From: Seminavis robusta
Lineage: Eukaryota; Bacillariophyta; Bacillariophyceae; Naviculales; Naviculaceae
Assembly (NCBI GenBank): GCA_903772945.1
Contig: CAICTM010000203.1
Coordinates: forward strand, 1-64,000
Reading direction: 5' to 3'
Length of the DNA stretch: 64,000 nt
In this document: positions 23,122 to 32,280 of the stretch, one piece after another
How the letters are laid out: each line of letters opens with the position of its first letter
Position numbering within the stretch: the stretch's first letter is position 1
Made by a program: the position numbers and the translations under genes
The notes under the pieces: generated by a model
The model's input: only the letters and a program-made list of their open reading frames with translations
Told to the model about the DNA's origin: nothing
The model's database searches: none

Positions 23122-24318
23122 TCACGGACTGTCACCACCAAAGTATCGAGATACTGGCTGTGTGAATCCAGAAGCAAAATTGGTGATTTGATTGGCGGCG
23201 GCTTGTACCCATTGCCGGGGAGCACATGGGGGATTGGCAGCGGTGGAACAGGTACGACCATTGTGGATCTCAGGATCCAATTGAGCATTGCAATATGCTC
23301 CGGCGAGAACCTGTTGTTTTAGAAGCAAGCAAAAGTTAGAAGAAGAGACATACAAGCAACCAACGCATACAGCAAGACTCGCTCCTTGACTTACACATAG
23401 TTCAATCTTGATCCAGTTGGACATTTCGTAAATCCGTGTATACAGATAGTAATGGGAAGTCTCACCACAGGTGGTGGTGGCACGATTTGGGTAGAAACCA
23501 GTCAAGATACCAACCTGGAGAAACTCGGCACCAATGTCCAGGTTCAGGCGTCCAATGGGAGAGCCACTGTCGCCACTACAGGGCCCCACTTCGGTGGAGT
23601 TGGCTGCAGCCGCGCACAAGTGTGTGTTTCTATCGTATCCAGGAATCCCACGAATCTCCCCTTGGTTTCCTGTTTCTCGCGGAGCACAATTCCGCACGTA
23701 CGATAGTGACGCCTCTTGCAATGCCGGGGACGACATGCTCTTGGTGGTCTCATTGGTGGCCCCAAAACCAACTATTCGGAGAAAGTTCCCATCGAATAGC
23801 CCTGGTCGGTTACCATTAAACCCGGCCCACTCCACAACCCAAGACGCAGGCATGGCCACATTGAGTTTGACCAGAGCAATGTCAAACTTGTAGTTTACGG
23901 GATCGTAACAGGGATGAGTGCGGGAATCTATGGCAGTAACAGGTTGCCTCATATTGTTGTCATTTGGCCGGACTACCACTGAGAATGGAAAACCACCAAA
24001 GCTATCGGAAATGCAAGTAGCACTGGTCATGACAATTTGCGGATGAATCAGAGTCCCATGGCACTGGTTGCGTCTACCACTGGTGCCCAACATGACTATC
24101 CATGTCCGTTCAAATTGGCCGCTGTCAACACCGCCAACAATTCGAGGACCGGCGTCCAACTGACGTTGTCCTCGTAGACGATGATGGCCATGGAACCCGT
24201 TCTGCTTTCTCTCGGTTGGCTCTGACTCTGGCAACTGGGCGTCTACCGCAGACAAGGGTACGACCAGAAGGAGGCAGCCAGCGACTACCAGCAGAAGTGA
24301 CAACATGGTCATCGTCAA
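23122..24318 (-). CDS. Secreted S1 (trypsin-fold) protease homologue lacking the catalytic His, 2 exons
   Basis: Exons run 24318-23395 and 23310-23122 (370 residues). A signal peptide (MLSLLLVVAGCLLLVV) precedes a short propeptide ending in R, then IVGGVDSGQF, the S1 activation site. The usual TAAHC is replaced by TSATC, so the His57 position is Thr. The preceding CGG is CHG. Asp102 (FDIALVKL) and Ser195 (CSGDSGSP) are kept. Position 189 is Gly, so trypsin specificity would not be expected even if the protein were active. The 84-bp intron has GTAAGT and AACAG ends and contains no stop in frame, so unspliced RNA would add 28 hydrophobic residues. The C-terminal tail contains PPCAPRQWVQAAANQITNF, shared with the paralogue at 25074-26279. 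It is probably a non-catalytic secreted protein. Confidence 0.85.
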   Translation of the reverse strand: MTMTMLSLLLVVAGCLLLVVPLSAVDAQLPESEPTERKQNGFHGHHRLRGQRQLDAGPRIVGGVDSGQFERTWIVMLGTSGRRNQCHGTLIHPQIVMTSATCISDSFGGFPFSVVVRPNDNNMRQPVTAIDSRTHPCYDPVNYKFDIALVKLNVAMPASWVVEWAGFNGNRPGLFDGNFLRIVGFGATNETTKSMSSPALQEASLSYVRNCAPRETGNQGEIRGIPGYDRNTHLCAAAANSTEVGPCSGDSGSPIGRLNLDIGAEFLQVGILTGFYPNRATTTCGETSHYYLYTRIYEMSNWIKIELCVSQGASLAVCVGCLYVSSSNFCLLLKQQVLAGAYCNAQLDPEIHNGRTCSTAANPPCAPRQWVQAAANQITNFASGFTQPVSRYFGGDSP

Positions 24319-25073
24319 GATAAGATAGATGTTGCTCCTTGGGTGTTGTGTTTTGGCCTGTTGTGGGATTGTCTGGAGGATTATCCACGTCCCACCTCTC
24401 GGCTAAGTAAACTTTCCAACGGTTTGACGCAGCAGTTGGATTGACTGAGGTTCACCACTTTTGAGGTTGTAAAGGTCCGAAGCGCCTACTACCGTCGATA
24501 CCGTACACCAAGATCAACCCGTACCGAACCGCTCCTTGGTGCTCTACTAGCTAGCTAGTCCCAGGTACTACCGTAGCCAACGTGGGAAAGTGGTATCGGG
24601 GGGTTCTTCACAGCAAAAAGCGACACGGTTCAGGTCGTCGAAGTCACTCAGTTCTTACGAATGTGTGCAAGAGGGCCAATGGCGAGAGTTTCGGGTCAAA
24701 GCTGCGGTGTCCTGTAACGAAGTCCAACGCAAATTGCACATCAGCTCCATAGTTGGTTGCTTGCATGGGCTGATCGATTGCCTTTCTACGTCGGTGCAAA
24801 CACAGCGATCTGAGCAGTCCCGTCGGACTTGAAAACACTGCTAGTAGTTTTAGATGGTGCTGCTTCTGCATGCTAGTAGCTAGTATTTTCTTCGAGCCCC
24901 TTTGTAACCGGAAAGCAACCAGCCAAGTTTTGTTAGATATTATACGAGATAGATGTCAGCAAGCCGAGGTACAGCATGCAGCCAGTGGACAGAAAACGCG
25001 TAAAGTGACAGGATCGACCTGAAGCTAATGTGAACCGCACCCAGGAGTATTTTTGGTATCTTCATACCGCCTT
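24319..25073. other. Intergenic between two paralogous protease-like genes
   Basis: About 755 bp, upstream of one S1 homologue and downstream of the other. It contains a CTAGCTAGCTAG run near 24547. No gene is supported. Confidence 0.5.
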
Positions 25074-26279
25074 TTACACGCCTCCTCCAAAGAAACGAAA
25101 CACTTGCTGGGAACCCTCACCGACAAAGGATGTGATTTGATTTGCGGCTTGCTGCAACCATTCTCGTGGAGCGCACGGGGGAGGGTCACCACCAGACGTT
25201 GCGCAAACGCCACCGCCACCATCCCTATCAAAACTGTTGCAAAAAGAGGGTTTTGTTGCTTCAGCAGTATTGTCCTTTTGATTGTTACGTTGATGTTTGG
25301 CATATTATTTTCACAAGCAGATCATAATAGAAGATGAGAAAGACGACAAGAAAACGTAACACAGATCATACCACCAGACAATTCTTACACATATTATCGT
25401 CTTTGCCCAATTAGACACTGATGAGACCCTCGTGTAGAGGTGATAATGGGTATCGTCTCCGCACCGTGCTGAACCAGTATTTGGGTCGCGATAGAATCCC
25501 GTCAAGATACCAACTTGGGTAAAAGCTCCTGTAGTAGCATCCAAGTCTGTGAGGCCAATAGGAGAGCCACTGTCACCATCACAGGGTCCCACATCTGTCG
25601 TATTGGGAGCATTAGCACACAAGTGGGTCGCGGCATCATATCCAGGGATGCTCGATCCACATAGGCGTTCATATGACAGAGTTGCCTCTTGCAATGCAGG
25701 GGATGCTGAGGTTCTGTCACTGTCACTTGCGGCTCCAAAACCAATAATCCTGAGGTAGTTGCCGTTAAAAACTTGCGTGTCTGAATCCGCAAATGTTACC
25801 GGACCGTAGGCGGAACTCAACACGGTGCCTAGCTTGAGCAAGGCAACATCCCACCTGAATCTGCTGGAGTCAGCGCATGGATGGATGAAATGGTTTGCCA
25901 CACTTATTGGGGATGTCCTCATGTTGTTGTCATTTGGCATGACAACCACCCTCGATGGAATACCACCAAACGCACTGGAAATGCAGGTGGCACTTGTCAG
26001 TACAAAGTCGGCACTTACAAGTGTCCCATGACATTGGTTTGGGCTACTGCTGGTGCCAATAACAGCAATCCATGTTCGAGAAAAGGGAGTGTCCACACCC
26101 CCCACAACTCTTGGGCTAGCATCCAGCCAACGATCTTCGTCCTTTCGGAATCCTCGCAAACGGTTGTCGCCACTATGCTCCGTTTCCGAGTCCGTTGGTG
26201 TTGCTGAGGCAACAGCGCACAAGGATAGAAGAAGAAAGGCGAGAAGCAGCAGAGGTGCACAAATTGAAGTCAACATCAT
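25074..26279 (-). CDS. Second secreted S1 protease homologue lacking the catalytic His, 2 exons
   Basis: Exons run 26279-25389 and 25274-25074 (363 residues). The 114-bp GT-AG intron joins in phase 0. The start is the ATG at 26279 (MMLTSICAP) and gives a clear signal peptide (LLLLAFLLLSLCAVASA). The activation site is PRVVGGVDTPF. As in the neighbour at 23122-24318, the His57 motif is TSATC and Cys42 is followed by HG. Asp102 (WDVALLKL) and Ser195 (CDGDSGSP) remain. The second exon was identified by its match to the paralogue's tail (PPCAPREWLQQAANQIT) and is not in the frame of the long open exon. The two genes are clear tandem duplicates in the same orientation, and both share the substitution. 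It is probably a non-catalytic pseudoprotease. Confidence 0.83.
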
Positions 26280-26362
26280 CGTCTTCACAAGCACCGGGCT
26301 GGACCGCTGGTGTGATGTTCTGAAGATGAGGTTTCGACAAAGGGGGCAACAAGGATGGGAAG

Positions 26363-27835
26363 ATGGCTCCACTTTTGAAGTTTACTTTTCGAGCACTTAA
26401 CCACGTCCAGCCCGCGCTCAACGCTTTCCGACATCGGCTCCTAAGTACCATGACTGGCGTTGAGTTAACCACAAATTACGGGCTCTCACATTTCCATCCC
26501 TTGAAAGCGGGGAACACAACCACCAACCACCACCACAACAAAGAAGTGTTCATCGTCCCAAACACCAAGATGCTGGATGGACCGTTCAGAATCGGAGCTG
26601 CTGTGCTTCTAGCACTTGTCTTTGTTGTCTTGGGAAAATATTCTCCGTCGTCCTACAAGAGCTTGAGCCACAGTCTGCTGCGACAACTCCAACGCGAGAG
26701 TGAGGAAGTGACCACCATTGAAGTCAACAATACTTTGATTGATGGGGTTCCAGTCGGAGGGATTTTAGAGTGGTTCGTAGAATTGAATGAAATCATATTT
26801 GAAAGAGATGGCAGGCTGGTCAGGTCAACAGCATACTGCGCTGCAACCCTGATCAGACCCAATAGTAAGCACCTGGGCGGCCAAAATGTGTGCTTCAAAC
26901 CTGCTTCATTCCTTCTTATTCTCCTTCTCCTTCTATCGGTTATTGAATTGACATCTATAAATAGTCGTCCTAACTGCAGCTCATTGTCTTATTAATGGTT
27001 GCCCCTTCAATGTTCGGGTGGGACCTCGTTTGCGAACCGAGGATTCAGGGAACAACCCGGGAGGTACAAAGGTCAATGTCGTAGAGGGTTCTTGCAGACA
27101 GCATCCAGATTATGGCCAACAACCAAATCGATTTGATGTTGCCGTCTTTAAGTTGGAATTTGAAGTATCCCAAGATGTCATTGCTGTCAATAACGACCCT
27201 AACATCCCTCCAGACGGAGTGGCCGTCAACGCTTATGGATTCGGCATCTTCAACAATGATGATAGTGATCCGTCAGACATCATGAATATGAAACAACAAG
27301 TCTACGATGAAACCTGTCCAAATATTGGAACCAACTACCTTGAAGAATTCATGCTGTGTGCCGAGATGCCACCGGCGGCCTGCAGAGGTGAGTCCAAAAT
27401 GGAGTTTACGTACCGTACCATTTGTTCGATGCTTTACTTACATGTGCCGGTACTTGCCGTGGCGCAAAATGTATTGGACGCTTCTCCCTTTGTCGTTTGT
27501 TCTCAGGTGACAGTGGTGGCCCTCTGGTTTACTATGCGGATACCGGCACAGGATATCCCTTGGCAATTCAAGTGGGCATTTCTTCCTTTATCGAAGACCG
27601 CAATTTATGTGGCAACGGCACTGATGTACACACGAGGGTCAGTGCCTTTTCTGACTGGATTGAGAGGCAGAGCGAAGAACTCCAATCCTATAACCCACCT
27701 GTAGTGACTCAATGTTGCGCAGCAGCCAGCAGGGTATATTATTCTTTTCGGTTCATGGCTCAGGAACTGCGCAGCAACTCGACTGGAATTGCTCATTCCG
27801 TGTTTTCAGCTGTGGACTCACTTTTTGGCTGGTGA
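26363..27835 (+). CDS. Membrane-anchored S1 serine protease with complete triad, 3 exons
   Basis: Exons run 26363-26864, 26965-27387 and 27507-27835 (417 residues), with 100- and 119-bp GT-AG introns and consistent phases. A single hydrophobic segment (AAVLLALVFVVLG, residues ~75-90) after a cytosolic-looking N-terminus suggests a type II membrane protein. Splicing restores IVLTAAHC (His57). FDVAVFKLEF carries Asp102, and CRGDSGGP is rebuilt at the exon 2/3 junction (Ser195). Residue 189 is Ala, so elastase- or chymotrypsin-like preference is possible. The canonical IVGG is replaced by LIDGVPVGG. The gene is divergent from the pseudoprotease at 25074-26279, with only 83 bp between the two assigned ATGs. 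Later ATGs at 26450 and 26570 are possible starts, the last of them close to the membrane segment. Confidence 0.82.
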
Positions 27836-28706
27836 TCGTATTTCATTTTTTATAATTGATTTGGAAAACAATAGATTTATTTGTTGCTAAAGAATCGAAT
27901 AGCAAGCAAATTTCGGACCATTGTTTGCCGAGACTTAGTAGTCTAGCTGCCCGTCCGTTCCGAGCTAGGTCCAATACGAAGGATCCACGTAAATTACGTG
28001 ACGCAATGAAAGTGCATTCTGTCGATGTCGGCTTGGGGGAAATGCGGTAGCTTGCTGCTCTGGTCGAAGCTGCAGGTTCCAAGCAAAAGCTAGGATATGG
28101 CTTCTCTGGCCAGCCAGCGTCTGGTACGGTACCAGTACATGTAGCTGGCCAGCAATGAAGTACATATTGGTACCAGACGGTGATGAGTAAATATTAATAT
28201 GTTTGATTGATTGAATCGAATGATTCGATTCGATTCGATTCGTTTTGGCAAAACTTACACTGAAGCACGAGAGGCAGCCAATCGCGACAACGCCTGCAAT
28301 GCACTAATAAGTAAAATCGGCTTTTACTGAATTTTGGGTAATAGTGCTACGGTAAGTGCGAGTACGGTGCAAAGGTACCGTACCGGTACCGGTACGAGAA
28401 GTGGGATTGCGATCCCCGTTTGCTCTTTTCGTGGCCTCGGGTTGTCCGCACAAGCACCTTTTGTCCAAGTCCGATTACAGCAGGTAATGTAATGTAATTA
28501 TAGACGCTCGCGTTGAGTTTGCTTTTTGTTTTTGTTTTTGTTTTTTCTGTGTTGTAGTCTCCCACGTGTCATCGGGTTGTCTACAATGACTTCTTGTCTG
28601 AATCTCAATCGAATCCGGGTAAGTAAAAAATAAATGTTGACCTTTTCTCTTTCTGTGTCGTCGTCGCTCATATGTTGTTTGGCCTTAGGCAATGAATCAT
28701 CATCAG
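27836..28706. other. Intergenic with ATTCG/CGAAT microsatellite and GTACCG palindromes
   Basis: A (GATTC)n-type run, preceded by an inverted piece (GAATCGAATGATTCGATTCG), lies at about 28211-28242. A cluster of GGTACC/ACCGGTACC palindromes lies at 28372-28396, and a GTTTTT run near 28520. No gene is supported in this 870-bp gap. Confidence 0.6.
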
Positions 28707-30318
28707 CTAGTCATAGCCCTCAGCGAGTTCCACGTCATCCGTCACCATGACGTCCATCATGCAAGCCTTCTTCCTCTCTGCCTCTTGTACGTGGCCACAA
28801 GCTTTCTCGGCCTGTTCTTTGGAGACACCTTCGCCCAAGCGGCGGCGGCGGCGGCGATTTTCTTTGGCTTCCAGGGAAGGAAGAAGGCATTTTTGTGGGT
28901 ATTGGGGAGGTCGATCTGGGTTCTGGAACATCTTTGATTCCCTGGAAAGTATCGCAGCATGGAGCGTTGCAAATGAGCAGCTGGCTTTTCGTACGAAGAC
29001 TGCGATTGTAAGCAACCTACCAATCCCGAACCTGCCACTCTTGCCCCATAGCGTTTGGGTCTTCGAATGTACTAACTCCGTCACGAGCCAACATGTACAC
29101 GTTGTCTAGGGATCCCATCAACCCTGTGCTATTTCCGAGCCACGCCCTCATTTCTGGACCAAAGAAACCGTCTACAGGGACTATGTCCACAGAAACCATA
29201 TCCTTCATTGTGTCCACTTCAATGACACTTCCGTCGCCCACCTCAATGCCGAATACATGTTTCTTATCGTTCACTTGCGTGTGTGAAACTGGGTAGCCCG
29301 ATATTGTGTTGGGCAACTTAGCATCGTTCACTCCGTTCAAGACGTACTCACCAAACCCGGTGACTTCCAATGTCTCATTGCCAATCCTGATTGCTGCGGT
29401 CGAAATAAAGCTGTAGTGGTATCGAATGGTGGTGCGAACATGGATATCCAAGCCAACACCGTGACCAAAGTCTGGGGCGTGTGCGAACACCAAGTCGCAT
29501 TCTCCTGCACCATGACGACAGATTACATGAGGAGTGGGATTGACAGGACAAGCCCAATCGATCTGGAAAATGGCTCACCGTGGTAATCGAAGTATCCCCC
29601 CGCAAGCTGCTTGATGTGAGGGTCACAAAAGACGCCAGAGTCGCATGTTGCATTGAACGTCACCTCATACACATCTTCCTGAAGAAATCGTCCTCCATCA
29701 TCGTCATCATCAGAGAAGACATATTCAGCAATTTCCCAGACGGTTTCAATGGCTAAAAGGCACCAACCAAGTCTCCCTCTTGGCCTCCTCTTCTTTACTT
29801 TTTTACTTTTGCTGTACCGGTCGCAAATGTCTTCCGTGAGGCGCAAGTTCACGTGACCTTGTGGGCTGGCCGGGCATCACTTACCGCTTCGCCTTCTTCT
29901 TCTTTTTCGTGTTCTTCTTGGTGGGTCTAGGCGTAGGTCTAGGGGTAGGTTTTGGTGTAGGTCTAGGGGTAGGTTTTGGGGTGGGTCGAGGTGTAGGTTT
30001 TGGGGTAGTCGTATCGAGCCTGCGCTCAACCAGATTGTCTCCTTCGTCGACCTTTGTATTCTTTCTAAGCCTGCGCCCAAGCGGAGTATCTCCTCCATCG
30101 GATGGCAACAATTCCTCCTCACCAAACAAGAAACAACCGGCATCACGGCATTGACAATCCATCAAAGATGCCTCGGCGCCGCCAAACAATGCTGGGTCTT
30201 CGCAGTCTTCAGATTCGTAGCCGACGCCATACGTCTGAAGGGTCAGCTGATCTTCGCTTACACCAAAACTGGCAAGAGCTACCAGCACGACACAAAGTAC
30301 CCACTGAGAAAGCTTCAT
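28707..30318 (-). CDS. Secreted vWFD-like protein with Thr-Pro-Lys/Arg repeat, 4 exons
   Basis: Exons run 30318-29885, 29811-29579, 29504-29021 and 28941-28707 (461 residues). The three GT-AG introns are 73, 74 and 79 bp and all phases fit. A signal peptide (MKLSQWVLCVVLVALASFG) is followed by a Cys-containing segment, a TPKPTPRP repeat (~residues 104-132) and a Lys-rich linker. The rest resembles a von Willebrand factor type D domain: CDPHIKQLAGGYFDYHGECD is rebuilt across the second intron, followed by LVFAHAPDFG, IRIGNETLEVTG and a closing EWQVRDWESKMF. The RRLGEGVSKEQAEKAC and CMMDVMVTDDVELA tail is the pattern seen after vWFD domains in many diatom secreted proteins. It is probably extracellular or cell-wall associated. 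The ligand is unknown. Confidence 0.85.
29919..30009. repeat. Coding microsatellite-like repeat (TPKPTPRP)
   Basis: A 12- and 24-bp periodic GGTCTAGG(C/G)GTAGG type repeat on the plus strand encodes the Thr-Pro-Lys/Arg linker of the vWFD-like protein on the minus strand. It may vary in length between alleles. Confidence 0.8.
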
Positions 30319-30491
30319 TTTCCCTGATTTTTTTTCAGTGGAGAGACTGGACCAAGAAAAATTGTGAGCTCTTGAATCAGTGTTGCCTTGGAGAGGTTTG
30401 CTTCGTCTAAAGCCACAGCAGGTGGCTATGCTGATTGTATCATGTAAACCAATGTTTCAGGAAGAAAGCAATCGAGAACCTCATAATGATT

Positions 30492-30955
30492 CCAATACTC
30501 GGGAATCATCAATAGGGCCCTCATCTCTCAAATGCGAGGAAAATTAGACAATCCGTGATTGTGGGAAGTATTTTTGAAAGCCCAGCCGAAGATTGGGTTG
30601 GTATTGATGCCAATACTCGGGAATGATCAATAGAGCCCTCATCTCTGAGAGGCGAGGAAAAAGTAGACTTCCGTGATTGCAGGGAAGCATCGTTTGCAAA
30701 GCCTAGCCAAAGATTGCTTTCATAGTGTGGCAAGTACTCGAGAATCATCAATAGAGCCCTCATCTCTGAGAGGCGAGGAAAAAGTAGGCTTCCGTGATTG
30801 CAGGGAAGCATCGTTTGCAAAGCCTATACAGCCAAAGATTGCTTTCATAGTGTGGCAAGTACTCGGGAATCATCAATAGAGCCCTCATCTCTCAGAGGCT
30901 AGGAAAAGTAGACAAAATCGTGATTGCAGGATCGTTAAGCCCTAGCAGCAAAGGT
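30492..30955. repeat. Four tandem units of about 118-125 bp
   Basis: Units begin near 30492, 30610, 30731 and 30856, each opening with a CAA(T/G)ACTCG(G/A)GAAT core followed by ATCAATAGAGCCCTCATCTC. Later comes CCGTGATTGCAGGGAAGCAT. The middle two copies are the most alike and the outer copies more worn. No coding function is seen. The rest of the 2-kb gap (30319-32280) holds TACCGGTACC palindromes (near 31380, 32015 and 32160) and no supported gene. Confidence 0.85.
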
Positions 30956-32280
30956 ACGATCCTGAGACAAGCTAAAACTGCGGTACTTGGTTGATCTCTA
31001 TGGCACCCAGAGGAATGCGGTAATTGGAAAGGGGCCTCCCTTTGTCAACGCTACCTTCCCGTACGGTACGAGCTTGGCAGAGCCTTCGTGGAACTTTGAG
31101 CTCGTCTCTCTTCGATTTATTGGAAGAGAGAGTTCGAGTAGCAGCAGTTTCCGCTAGTGAAGCGCTGACAAGCTATGGGCAGCTCTAAAATCAGGTACTG
31201 GTGCGGTCACACTTCCACTTCCTACCTGCAACCACTGCAGTCGCCGGCATGAAAATCTTTCGAGTACAGTACGACTTCACTCAAACATTGAGAGAGCCTC
31301 TAGAGCTAGAGGGAACGTTGAACCAAGACCAACCATAAGTCAGCTATCATAAGCCCCATGCTACCTTTCACTGCTACCGGTACCAGCACCTTCATACCGT
31401 ACCACTTAGACACCGGTACCACTACCTTTGTGCCACATTGATACCGTTAGTAGAGAGGTTAAAACAATGTGGAGAAATCATAGTTGATAGTTGGTAGAAC
31501 GCATGGAAAAATAAGTTTTTACTCCTAGTACGGTACATGTACAGAAAACTCTGAAAGGATGATGTCATGTCTTCGTTGGTCGAGCCTTCTTCAACAACGG
31601 TGAGATACCAGTTGGCGCGGGAAGAGTCGCAGCCATTTAGCTATTAAGACGGAGGAGGAAATTTCTGTAGTACCGGTTCTAGGCTACGAAAAGAATGTCT
31701 AAGGGTGTCAGGGCTCAGTCAGGCTGAATGGCGAATCCCAAACGCGGCTCGGGCAACAGCCTAATCGATAAAACTCAATTCTAGCAATCTGCCTCAGATC
31801 TGGCACAACCAAACACCAACTCATCAACCTGTACAATGGAAATGTAACGAGCAGTTGCTCGTTCGGGGAGAAATCCCCTCCCGCCCAACTCCGAAGAGAA
31901 GGCCTAGTGGCTATTACCGTTGCCGTAGGAAAGCTCCATGGGAAGAGGAGAAGAATGGGTTGAAATACATTAGTTCAGTGCATGAAGCTGTACCATACTT
32001 TTACGATACAGCATGGTACCGGTACCCAATGTTTGTCTGAGCTCGCCCAAGTTGGGTGTAAAGATCTTTGATTCACTCGACCCATTCGACTGAATCTTTT
32101 ATGAGAACAGCTGCCATGGACTCCAGCCACAACACTTCCTTGGCTCTTCGCTTCCACAGCTACCGGTACCAGCACCAAAAGGAAAAAGTACCGGTACTAC
32201 AACGTGCTGTAACAATCCAAAGCAAGTAAATCGTCTCTCAGTGCTGTGCTAATATCCAAAGAGCATCACCATTTTAAAAC
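30956..32280. other. Intergenic, no gene recognised
   Basis: About 1.3 kb with repeated TACCGGTACC-type palindromes and scattered short frames of 60-70 codons without motifs. It includes the presumed promoter of the dioxygenase-like membrane protein. Confidence 0.5.

Noticed and set aside
25025-25303. 92-codon minus-strand frame as a separate gene
   Set aside because: It is an alternative frame over the second exon of the pseudoprotease at 25074-26279; the spliced frame matches the paralogue's tail.
28747-29109. 120-codon plus-strand frame
   Set aside because: Antisense shadow of the last exons of the vWFD-like gene.
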